From: Paratinospora sagittata
Lineage: Eukaryota; Streptophyta; Magnoliopsida; Ranunculales; Menispermaceae
Assembly (NCBI GenBank): GCA_035771175.1
Contig: CM069598.1
Span: forward strand, 5,044,194 to 5,108,193
DNA: 64,000 bases
Direction: 5' to 3'
In this document: positions 23,101 to 33,542 of the stretch, piece by piece
Layout: each line of letters begins with the position of its first letter
Numbering within the stretch: the first letter of the stretch is position 1
Made by a program: the position numbers and the translations under genes
The notes under the pieces: model-generated
The model's input: only the letters and a program-made list of their open reading frames with translations
The model's database searches: none
What the model was told of the DNA's origin: nothing

Positions 23101-25542
23101 TGATATTTCACTTTTTGCAAATAAGAGAGATTCAAAGCTTACCTCCAAGCTCAACTTCGGCAGACAAACGATCAGGAGACGTAATGTGTTCTCTCTAAAA
23201 AATTCCTGAGTCAGTTGTGCACAAGCTTCTGAGACTGGTTCAGATTCACTATTTCCATAAAGAACAGACTTTAACTCCCGGATGAGTTTGCTTAGTTCTT
23301 GCATCTGGAGAAATTGGATGAAACAATTTAAAATATGGAGCTTCAAATTGGCAAACAAATAAGCGAACCCAAGCTACTGCCTTAATGAACCATTCATGAA
23401 CTTTTGATGAGAGAAATTATGTCCCACATTCTCAACAAGAAAACTAATCGTGTATTCTGTGACTGACAAGTGCCTAACTAACATGTTATGATGGCTTTTT
23501 CTTAGCGCAATTTTAATGGTCCATGTGGCAGCTAAATAATATAAATTAGTTTTGATTAATATTGAATACATACACACACTCACATATATATAACCACACA
23601 AACAACATATTTACGTTGCCAGGTGAAGGAAAAAGATGCTTGACTAGATGTGACGGCTACTTTTGTGATTGATTGATGTGTAGTTGTCAAGGATTTCCTA
23701 GGCCACACTTGCATAGCCATATCACGCATAAAAAGCTCGCACAATGGCAGTAGTTTTTTTTTTTTTTGTGTGTGTGTGTCACATGTATACATGTATCATA
23801 AAAAGCTTTGTCTTGATGAGACGCTCTCAGTCGCTGAATAATTTGAATGGTCATATAGACTTAATAAAGATTTCTTTTTTCATTGATTAGTTTTACAGTT
23901 ACAACATGTGTACAGCTGAATACTACTGTAAGTCTGTAACTGATATGTACCAAAATATACCAAGGAAAATTTACATAGGTCAACGCATTACAGTAAAGAC
24001 TCAAATCTTGATTCTCGCATGTTTCAAAATTTTTAGGATTCACTCAGGATTTTGGCATTAGATTCCCATATTCTAAATTCATGCATTTGACTGGAACTAT
24101 TAAAACTATGGTTCTGTGTCTATGGAAGTGAAAAGGGGCTTTTGAAGGAAAGGAAGAGAATCTTCAGGTCGTGGTAACTAGCATAAAGTAAGCTCATGTT
24201 TCAAGTCCACAATCAATTTTAGAGATGTTATGTCTCAAAATTCTCTCCCAAAAACTGGATGCTATTGAGATTACTGGTAATTTCTATTTGTTAAAAGAGT
24301 AAAAGTTACAGCAGTCAAGGGAAAGACATGAAACTCTAGGATATGATTGGAAATATCACAGTTCACATGCTCAATGACACCCGAATTTCAGGATTTGTTA
24401 TTGGTCAACTGGCAGACCTTGTATACTATAGATTTGATCATATTTAATATTATATGGCCATATTATAGTCATATAATCTCTATGTCCTCCATATTGCACG
24501 CCATCGGCACTTAAACTTCTCGTGTCATTAGAAGTCTCTATCCAATCAAGATATGCAATTAAAAAAAATTAAAAAAAATTGTTACTTTTACTAAGAGAAA
24601 TTACAGGTGAATCTATCCCACGTAGAAGTCATAAAAACATCATGTCTCAATCACAGTGAATAAAAAAAGTCCCATGCAATATAAGACACTTTAGCAATTA
24701 ACACAAACAATGTAACCAACATCAATAAAACTAAGGAATTAGAATTGGTTTTACAAGAGGAGCATGAAAAAAAAAACAACTATTTCCAAAAAGTGAAGAA
24801 GAAATTTGTAGTGAACATGGCTAATTTTCTTATAACTGAACAAAAACAATCACCTAAACATTAATTTGGTAATGAAAAATCCATATAAAGGTTCTTTTAA
24901 CTTGAAACGCCACATATCTTTTAAAAAAAAGGTATATTTAAATATTCAGCCATAACTCCTTCAAGGCCTAAAGTAACCTAACATGCAGCTTTTACCAAAA
25001 ACTAAAGATACAATCAGAATTTAAAAAATAAATAAATAAAAGTGAACTTTTACACTCGTTTCCAATTAAACTAGAAAATTTCTGCAAAATTCTCAACTTC
25101 TACAGATTATTCGACGAAGAAACAGAATAAGAAAATCCAAACAATTTTTTTTTATTTATTTATTTCATGTCAGTTTTCAAGATCATGAACTAAAATTTGA
25201 AGTCTTGGACCAAAAAAAAAAAACTTCACTCTTAATTGGTGGCCCCAATCACACCAACCATAACAAAAGCATCTGGATTTATTTAACGCAAAAACTCAAA
25301 TCAGCCTAATTCTCAAAACAACGGATCCAGAATCCACTTAACTGCACCGATCAATCAAAATCAAAACAATTAAATTGAAGGCACAAAATAATTTCAAAAA
25401 AAACCCAAAAAGGCGTAACCTTCTCTTCGCGCTTGCCTTCACGGACCCCAGAAGAGCTGTTATCGACATAGATGAGGAGGTCGCGAGTCTGGCGAACGAG
25501 CTCCGCCGGCGTCTTGGGCTTGGACTTGAACAGACCCTTCAT
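14132..25542 (-). CDS. MO25/CAB39-like kinase scaffold protein
   Basis: Eleven exons on the minus strand: 25420-25542, 23143-23304, 22841-22959, 21331-21405, 20241-20334, 19849-19908, 18703-18771, 17996-18094, 14526-14570, 14315-14417 and 14132-14208. They total 1,026 bases and 341 aa, the family's normal length. The start [23 protein letters not shown], internal [57 protein letters not shown], and the end [12 protein letters not shown]...[15 protein letters not shown] are diagnostic. MO25 is an armadillo-like helical scaffold that activates STE20-type kinases (with LKB1/STRAD in animals; a Hippo/MOR-type network in plants), acting in polarity and cell division. Every junction is GT-AG and phase-consistent. 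Intron 8 (14571-17995) has taken in a LINE and a SINE pair, and intron 3 an Au-like SINE. Confidence 0.95.
15295..16863 (+). mobile_element. 5'-truncated L1-type LINE with 15-bp target duplication
   Basis: Target duplication ATCAGAAACACCCTT at 15295-15309 and 16849-16863. The body (15310-16848) ends in an oligo(A) tail at about 16834-16848. The first codons after the duplication read as the end of a reverse transcriptase ([21 protein letters not shown]), then a TGA in place of the usual Trp, then two open blocks (15491-16192 and 16233-16673) with [14 protein letters not shown] and the zf-RVT region [18 protein letters not shown]...[12 protein letters not shown]. One frame break lies between these blocks. 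It sits in MO25 intron 8, antisense to that gene. It is dead: 5' truncated, with a stop and a frameshift. Confidence 0.93.
17025..17335 (-). mobile_element. dimeric tRNA-like SINE heads in MO25 intron 8
   Basis: Two consecutive copies of about 105 bp (17122-17226 and 17227-17331), clearly homologous. On the minus strand each carries a box A-like word ('gtggtggtaact') and, about 35 bp on, a box B-like word ('ggttcaagtctcacc'). A GC-richer body (17025-17121) continues from the second head. Together this resembles a tRNA-derived SINE with a duplicated head. Target duplications were not found, so the boundaries are approximate. Confidence 0.55.
21820..22665. mobile_element. possible DNA-transposon insertion around the Au SINE
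   Basis: The left part (about 21830-21990) is rich in 'cctaggc', 'aggcacc' and 'gcctaagt' words. The right part (about 22590-22660) repeats 'ccttaggtg', 'ccttgag'. This suggests the two ends of one inserted element of about 0.85 kb with the SINE nested inside. The terminal repeats are too diverged to define ends by eye. Confidence 0.3.
22140..22300 (+). mobile_element. degenerate Au-type SINE in MO25 intron 3
   Basis: The order of words matches the plant Au SINE family: box A region 'tgatctagaggtcac', box B region 'aaattcaaatcc', 'aacctcttt', then 'cctcagaccgtgcaatggtg', 'gggatcctcatgcatcggg' and 'tacaccctttatt'. It is diverged, with no clear target duplication. It lies antisense to MO25 within its intron. 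The recognition rests on remembered family structure. Confidence 0.7.
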
Positions 25543-25724
25543 CTCTCCTATTCTCCTCCGCCTAACCTACCACCACGCTACGAGCTCGCCTGCGGACCCG
25601 CAAGCCCCCCTTGCGAACCACAGCTCTGAGCCTCGTCCACGCAGCGAGAGAGATCGAGACACCAACAACAAAGATTAAATTTTTGTCACCAATTTCTCTC
25701 TCTCTCGCTGATCGATCGTGGCCC

Positions 25725-25732
25725 TAGGGTTT
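25725..25732 (-). promoter_or_regulatory. telo-box upstream of MO25
   Basis: TAGGGTTT lies about 185 bp upstream of the MO25 start, next to a CT-rich leader. Telo-boxes are common in promoters of plant genes active in dividing cells. Function here is inferred only. Confidence 0.45.
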
Positions 25733-27329
25733 GTATTTTAAGGGAAAATTAGGATAAAAGAAAGAGAAGAAAGAGTTGTTATTTTTAGGATGTGTGTTGC
25801 TAAGAAACAGGGAGACTATAAAGATGCAAAATTCTACGTGGGACGAAGGTGCTTCTACGTCAGTGCTTAGAGTCAAGAGGGCTGGACATTTCGGCTGGTA
25901 CGTGATCTTGGGTAACACCCACCATCAAATTTCACAAAAAGACATTGACATCTCACTAATAGTATGACGACACGTCAGAGGTTACATTTTTAAGCTGATA
26001 TTTTTATTTAATTTACTTATTATAATACTGATTTTTTTTAATAGTAAGTTTAGTTATATAATTATAAAAAAGACAAATTTAATGCACGATACTCTCCATA
26101 GTATTGAAGATAATTTATAATACTTTTTTTTTTTCTTAATCTAATTTGGAGAAATTCATCAAATACTATTCCATGTTTTATTTTAAGTCCTACTTTGAAT
26201 GTAATTAGGCCAAACGTCATTGAAGTTGATGACAACATCGAAGACAATTTGCCAATTGGTTGGCTCTTTGTAGTCGTGAAAGAAAGTTTGTAATTTTGAG
26301 ATGGAATATACCGCCACATTGCTACTCAATTCCTTTTCTTGCTTTGTAATTTTGGATGTGTTAACTTTTGAAAAAACAAATGTCATTTTGCAAGGAATCA
26401 TGATAAAAGGACTCGAAAGCATATTCATAGAAGGTACTACTAGAACACTCAAACCCACTAGATCAACAAGAAACTAGGCACCTAAGTCTTTTGATCAAAT
26501 ATAGAATCACTTGAATATTGTTTACTATATGTGTCTCGTGTTTATCAAAGGCCTTAAAGATCAGTAACAGATCTAGACCTTTAATTTTGAAAGGCAAAAC
26601 GAAAATATATAACATAACATAATTATAATTTATAAAAAAAAATTTTAAAATGTTGAAAAAAGGAATAATAATAATTTATTAATTTTTTTTATAACATAAG
26701 GTACTTATAAAGAATTTTTCTAAAATAATTTCATGATTGACACATTTTCTCTTTTACAAATAGAAATGGTTAATTGCTCCGACCAACAAAGTATGGAGTT
26801 GGCCATGGTTGATTTTCAGACCGTCTTTGAGTCATGTGTCATTCAATGTGTTGCTAGAAATAATAAAAAGAAAAAAAGATAGTGTTATATAGATACTTCC
26901 GGACTTGGGTGTGAACTCGTCTAATGAACTCTCCCTTGCCCAAGTCCCTCAGATTGTCTAGAAATTGTTTAATGCACGATGACTCTAAGATGATGGAAGA
27001 AACTCAAATATGTAAGTATACTAGTTGAGTTTAGTTAATGAGTTCATTTTCTCAAAAAAAAAAAAAAAAAATCTCCAAAGCAATACCATGTTTTCAAGGG
27101 CCACAAAAGACCCTTTAGACTTTACATTACGGTGAGAGTCACCCACAACCTCTTTATTTAATGCCAGTTAAAGGGCCAATGTGTGCTCAAACTATACCTC
27201 TTTTTCCACTTCATAAGTCACATGCCTTTGCTCTCCACATTCAATTACCCTTAACCTCATCTACCCTTCTTTTCTTTTATTTTTTCTCCCCCCTCATATA
27301 AGTAATTATTTGAATACCCTTTAAAGCAT

Positions 27330-27620
27330 TTTTCCTCTATAATATTCTCCAAAAATGCAAATTAAAGCAACATCCACCACCCATTTCACTTGAGGCTCTG
27401 GTTCACTTCCATGGCATCTTGTAGACTTGTGTAGTGCCCGACAATAGTATTGTCGGGCCCTTGTAATTGTTGCAGTTTCAGTACTAGATCATCATTTCTT
27501 TCTCTAAAAATATGAAGAGTGATGGTTACCACTTGTATCTAATGCCTTCTAGATGTTTGACAAATTCTCTTATCAAGTTTATAGAGATGGTGATGTTGTG
27601 TTAGGTTAAGATTAAGAAGA
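27330..27620 (+). ncRNA. candidate short transcription unit with hairpin
   Basis: A promoter-like stretch with CT-rich runs and a TATA-like word (about 27338) is followed by a leader and a seven-codon ORF (start 27411, MASCRLV), then immediately by a perfect 9-bp hairpin GCCCGACAA-tagta-TTGTCGGGC (27436-27458). The local composition is less AT-rich than its surroundings. I do not recognise it as a known RNA or as ENOD40, IPS1 or a microRNA precursor. It is an inference from layout only. Confidence 0.25.
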
Positions 27621-29480
27621 AGACAATTTAATAAAGTCTTCACTTGAAATATTAATTCTGATACTTAATACCCATTGTTGTCTGCACTTGCAATGCTTGA
27701 GTTTTTATCCACAGATTAAAATTTTAATTAATTAATTTATTGCTTAGACTGAATTCACTTCAGCAACTCTAGTCAATGCCGGCAGATATTGGATTTCTAT
27801 TTTAAGTACTAACTAATGAAATCCTGACTAAAATTTTACAATTTTCGTTTCAAACGTATTGTTATTCAAAAATGTGTTTTTTTTCTTATATGCTTGCTTG
27901 GATTTTGAGTTTTTAAGTAAAAGTTGAACTGAAAGTTGGGCAACTTTTTTTTTTTTTTGTTGGCATTATTAATCATAATTTATTTTTAAATTTGGATTAA
28001 TCATGTACTAATTTTGTATTTTTTTACATGTTATTATGAACTAATTATAAAAGTGTGGTGATTTTAGAGGTAAAAAGCTTAGAAAGTGGGCGAAAAAATC
28101 TTAGACTGTGTTTGGTTCGTAATCCAAAAATTAGAATACAACTCAAAAAATAAAAATTCAGAAAAGAACATTTTGTTATTTTCTGAAAATAACTTATTTT
28201 TTTTATAAATTTTAAAAAAATATTTTCAGATCTCAATTAACCAAACGTATTTTTCAATGTTTCAAATTTTCAAATATAAAAAATTATATTAAACCAAGTC
28301 AATTTAAGTGCACAGGGGATGTTTGAAATATTGGTGAGGGGCCTCTTTCAAGTAATACATGTGTCTAGATTGGTATGGACATATGGACATTCTTTAGGGA
28401 AAGCTGAAGCTATTGGTTTCAACAGCTTCCTCACTTATCTTTCATCATTTATTTTTCTAAATTTAATGATCAGTAATCATGCTTACATGCGTCACAGGCT
28501 AATCTATTTTTTCAAAGGTAGACCTTCCTTCCTTATAATTAAGGTGAAGGGCAAATCTAATTAAGCTAGCTCATAAAAATTATTTATCTTACATTATTTT
28601 ACATGCACCATGCATGAGTTCTTCCATTGACTCTTTCATTCATTCTTTAAAATAAAATAAATAAATAAATAAATAAACCATGTGAATTATTTAAACAGCC
28701 CAAAGTATGTAAAGGTTTCCACAAGCCTATGTCATGGCCACTTATTTATATTTTTTGTAAATATTTAGAACTAATTAATTGTAGATCAAATGCCTGTTCA
28801 AAGGTATTATTATTATATCCAATAGATATCTAGCAAATTTCATTATTACTTCACTTACCAAATGTATAGCTTAGGCGCTCATTTTATAATGAATTGTTGC
28901 AGTAGATCATTGTTCTTCACCTACCTCATCTTCTAAAGTTGCTCCATTTGTAAAAAAAAATTAAAACAAAAACTTATGAAACATATCGAGACCATAAACC
29001 GACAATGAGACCAATGGACTCGTAGAGACTAAAGGCACAAGGCCCATGAATGAACCTAGACAATAAGGTCCAACAAAACTGGACATTAAGCCCATACAAC
29101 ACAACATTTTTGTTTAAAATTTTTAATCTATGAATTGTATTAATACTTTTGAATTCTGGCATAAAAAAATATGTTTGGGTTAACCCTCTTACATGTTGTC
29201 GAGACTCAATCTCGACATCTAAACCTTAACCTTATTTATACTCAAAACTCAGTTATTTAACCAAATCAAGTGAGCGTTTTTTAATTTTATTTTTATTTTG
29301 TTTTTGACGCCAACGATATGACCGAGTTAATTAGGCTGAAACCCAGAAAATCTGAACTCAGTCAGTCAAGTGGCGCTAAAGCATTACCGCGAAAACTCGT
29401 TATCCACCACACAACACCAACACCAACACCAACATTAACGCCATTCATCACTTCATTTAGTAGTAACGTGCGAAGAAGCC

Positions 29481-32400
29481 ATGCTTGTTCTTCACAGAAT
29501 GGCCGCTTCGCACTTTCTCCTCGCTTCTTCTCTTCGATTAGATTCAGCTAAAACCTCTCTCTTAAACCCTTACTCGTTGTTTCTCCCATCTTCGCCATTG
29601 AAGAAGAATTTCTCGTCAATTCCGAGAAGGAACTTCGTTAATAGAAGTAGGGTTTACGCGAAGAATGGTTCTAAGGATAGAGGGTTATTGCCCTCTTCTG
29701 CGCTCGCTGTTGATTCGAGGGAGGAGACAACAGCAGCAGAACCCGAAGTGGAGATAGGGAAGGAGAAGGTTGTTCTTCCCACCAATGAGTCCTCGGAGAA
29801 GTTGCTGCGAATTCGGCATACTGTAAGATTGATTGATTTCTTTTTCTTTTTTTCTTTTTCTGTAAATTTGATGAATTTCGTGTTCGATTTCTGTTTGGAG
29901 ATTTAAGGGTGGGGGAAATGATGGAATTGTGTTAAAAATGCTATTTTGATACGAATTGGAACACGTTTGCAACTGTTCAATAGGATTCTCATTACTTGTG
30001 TCTTGTAATTTTTTACCTAATTTTTGTTTAGGAAATGGAAAATTGGTTGCCCACCTTGGCTTCCTTAGGAAAATTCATCCTTTTAACTGATATGTTTTTG
30101 TAATGTCCAATATGAATGAATACTAATATAAAAGGAAACGTGCCATCTTGCAAAAATGTTGTTCTTAATTCGGCATAAAAAGAGAGATTCATTGTTTCAA
30201 TTTATGTGTTAAATTAATTTCATACTGTATGTATGTAAGAGATTTTACTTTTATTGAATCTATGCGTTAAAGTTTTTCATCATTGTTTCATGTCATGCCT
30301 ACAATCATAAACATATTTTCACTTGGTGGCACTGGCACTGGTGTAATTTATCTGTGATACATTGCAGTGTGCACATGTAATGGCAATGGCTGTTCAGAAG
30401 CTCTTCCCAGATGCAAAAGTAACCATTGGACCGTGGATAGAGAACGGGTTTTATTATGACTTTGATATGGAACCTTTAACTGACAGAGACTTGAAGAGGA
30501 TAAAAAAGGAGATGGTAAGTGAAGTCTGGTTATTTGCTTCTTTTTTTTTTTTTAATTTGTGTTTACTATGGTTGAAAAAATATTTATTAGCTTATGGTTT
30601 CAGGGTATGGAATTTATTTCTCACATCATCTGTAGGAACGTATCATCAACCGAAATTTACCATTGATAAGAGAAGAGGTTTCCAGAGGTGAAGCTGGAAA
30701 GAGAATAATGGCTGTAAATGAACCTTACAAAATTGAAATTCTGGAAAGTATCAAGGAAGAGCCCATCACCATCTATCATATTGGTTAGTATCCTGACTTC
30801 ATCTTTTTTTTTTATTCTCTTTGATTTCTTAATTTGGTAGTTATTAATTTCTTTATGTTTCCATAAGTAAATACCACTTGAAATTTTATAAATAACAATG
30901 TGATCAGCCATGTTATACAGAGCATAATTATGGGCAAGTAACAAGTAACACAACCTAGGAAGATTATGATGATGATAAGATCGTTAAGGCTGATGGTTGG
31001 GCAAACTAGAAGATAAAATTGTGAATAAACTTATATATAATGTGGATTCCAGGTAATGAATGGTGGGATCTCTGTGCTGGGCCTCATGTTGATTCTACTG
31101 GGCACATAAATAAGAAAGCTGTTGAACTTGAATCTGTTGCTGGGGCTTACTGGAGAGGGGATGAAAAGAATAAAATGCTGCAGAGGATTTATGGCACAGC
31201 ATGGGAGACAGAAGACCAGTTAAAAGCATACATTTGCTTCAAGGAGGAGGCAAAACGCCGAGATCATAGACGTCTTGGGCAAGAGCTCGATCTGTTTTCT
31301 ATACAGGTAGCTTATTAGAAATGCATTTGAACTTTGTCGTTATCTAGTGATATATACTTCAAAAGCTTTACTATATTATAGATATCATGAGTTGCTTATG
31401 ATTTGCAGGATGATGCCGGTGGTGGGCTAGTGTTTTGGCACCCAAAGGGTGCCATTGTTCGGCATATCATAGAAGATTCATGGAAAAGAATGCACATACA
31501 CCATGGTTATGATCTGCTGTATACTCCCCATGTGGCGAGAGCGGATCTCTGGAAGATAAGTGGCCACCTTGACTTCTACAAAGAGAATATGTATGATCAA
31601 ATGGAAATCGAGGATGAATTCTATCAGCTGCGACCTATGAACTGCCCTTACCACATTCTAGTTTACAAACGAAAGTTGCATTCTTACAGAGATTTTCCTA
31701 TTAGGTTTGCTGAATTGGGAACTGTGTATAGATATGAGCTATCTGGAAGTTTACATGGCCTATTTCGTGTTAGAGGTTTCACACAGGTATGCTCTTATCT
31801 ATGATTTCTATCATGTACAAGTCATTCTCTATTTAGATACTGACGTCTCAAGTTTTAGTTGTTAGAGTTGGAAATTTCACTGGAAGACAAGTCACCGTAG
31901 TATATATAGAATATCTTATTTGGAATAACATTGTGTTTGATGCATGACTTTACCATGTATAGTATAATTGATCCTACTTCTTCGATCTATTGCAGGACGA
32001 TGCACATATATTTTGTTTAGAGGAGCAAATCAAAGATGAAATCAGGGGCGTCTTGGATCTAACAGAAGAGATCTTACTGCAATTTGGCTTTGACAAATAT
32101 GAAGTGAACCTCTCCACGAGGCCCGAGAAATCTGTGGGAGGCAATGATATATGGGAAAAAGCAACTGCTGCCCTTAGAGATGCTTTAGATGATAAGGGCT
32201 GGGACTACCAAATTGATGAAGGCGGGGGTGCTTTTTATGGGCCAAAGATTGATCTCAAGATCGAGGATGCTCTTGGAAGGAAGTGGCAGTGCTCAACCAT
32301 ACAGGTGACTTCTTTACTTTATGCTAGCAACACCATCTGCAAGTATTAACCCATGTTTTAATTACATGCTGGGGGATTACGATATGATCTAACAAATACC

Positions 32401-33032
32401 AAATGCCTTCTCTGCTATGTTAATAGGTGGATTTTAACTTGCCTCAGCAGTTCGATATTACTTATGTTGGCTCTAACTCAGAAAAGAAGCGGCCTATTAT
32501 GATCCACAGAGCAGTGCTTGGATCATTGGAACGCTTCTTTGGGGTCCTCATAGAGCATTATGCTGGTGATTTTCCACTATGGCTTTCCCCAACCCAAGCC
32601 CGAATTTTACCTGTCACAGACACACAGGTCTGTCTTAATTATTCCAGTTCTGCTAAGCTAATTCAGCTTTTTATCCATTGTTATTGAACTATTTAACATG
32701 ACATCTTCTCTTTCTCTTGATGTAAGATTGCCATTTCACTTTGAAGCTCACATCACATATGCATTTTTCAGCTTGAATACTGCAACGAGGTGGCTAGCCA
32801 ACTAAAAACCAATAATATCCGAGCTGAAGTTTGCCATGGCGAGCGGTTGCCAAAGCTCATAAGAAACGCAGAGAAGCAGAAGATTCCATTAATGGCAGTC
32901 GTGGGGCCCAAAGAAGTTGAGACTCAATCTGTTACTGTTAGATCTAGGTTTGCTGGGGAGCTTGGAACCATGAACGTTGACGACTTCATAAGCAGAATTA
33001 AATCCGCCAATGAAAACAGAAGTTCATTTTAG
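29481..33032 (+). CDS. organellar threonyl-tRNA synthetase
   Basis: Eight exons: 29481-29822, 30368-30514, 30636-30783, 31053-31306, 31409-31786, 31996-32304, 32427-32627 and 32772-33032. The protein is 679 aa. It charges tRNA-Thr in chloroplasts and mitochondria (Arabidopsis counterpart EMB2761 by family resemblance). Residues 1-60, rich in Ser/Leu/Arg, form the transit peptide. No TGS domain precedes the editing domain, whose zinc-site motifs HTCAH and CAGPH are present. The catalytic core follows, with the zinc Cys and His in MNCPYH and [14 protein letters not shown] and the motif 3 [12 protein letters not shown]. The anticodon-binding domain begins at about [14 protein letters not shown]. 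Two in-frame starts exist, 29481 and 29499; the second has the better context (ATGG), which allows dual targeting. All splice phases agree. It converges on the TDT gene. Confidence 0.96.
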
Positions 33033-33542
33033 ATCAGATCTTGCAGCAGTGGATGGAAATCCTGATAATTAGCAGGACCCATTTGTGGGATTATTTTTTG
33101 ATTTACTGTAAAAACAGAGAGAATAATAAATAGAAAAAAAATTATTGAGAAGAAAAGCATTGTATATAAGATACCTTGAAATATTTCTTTATAATTCATA
33201 TGCATCTTTGAAATGAGACTTATCTTGGTAGCCAATAGCCTATTCATTTCAATTTTTTGGATTGGAAGGAAAATTTTTCTTCTTTTACACCAAGAATAAG
33301 AGGTTAAAGGCAGTAACTTTGCTACTGATCAAGAAGAAAAAATTAGATACATAACATTGGAAAAACTTTGTATGGTAAACATGCTCAATCATTCTTAATA
33401 TTGAAGACATTTAACGAAGCAGCATACAAAATAGGGTAGACAAAAGAAGCCACTCTGTATGTATATGTGTATTTATATGAACAAAAAGAACTGCTGAGTC
33501 TCCTAATTTCATGTTTCACTTCTTCTGGTGTACCAAAACTGC
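33033..33542. other. convergent spacer between ThrRS and TDT
   Basis: 510 bp holding the 3' UTRs of both genes; their transcripts may overlap. No gene or repeat recognised. Confidence 0.65.

Larger units (their letters stand above)
25543..29480. other. divergent spacer between MO25 and ThrRS
   Basis: About 3.9 kb with no gene I can support. A telo-box (TAGGGTTT, 25725-25732) and CT-rich leader belong to MO25. A candidate short transcription unit with hairpin lies at 27200-27620 and is listed separately. 26100-27080 and 27700-28970 are AT-rich with homopolymer runs and pieces with the word 'gtttggtt' (about 28105-28246) that recall MITEs. A small palindrome TGTCGAGA-ctcaa-TCTCGACA lies near 29198-29218. 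Confidence 0.55.

Noticed and set aside
27411..27434. Seven-codon ORF as ENOD40
   Set aside because: The conserved IHGS-type ending and the second conserved ENOD40 region are missing.
27436..27458. Hairpin as a microRNA precursor
   Set aside because: The stem is only 9 bp with a 5-base loop, too short for a plant microRNA foldback.
28105..28246. MITE bounded by 'gtttggtt' and 'aaccaaac'
   Set aside because: The words face each other, but the adjoining terminal sequence does not pair and no target duplication was found, so I only mention it in the spacer entry.
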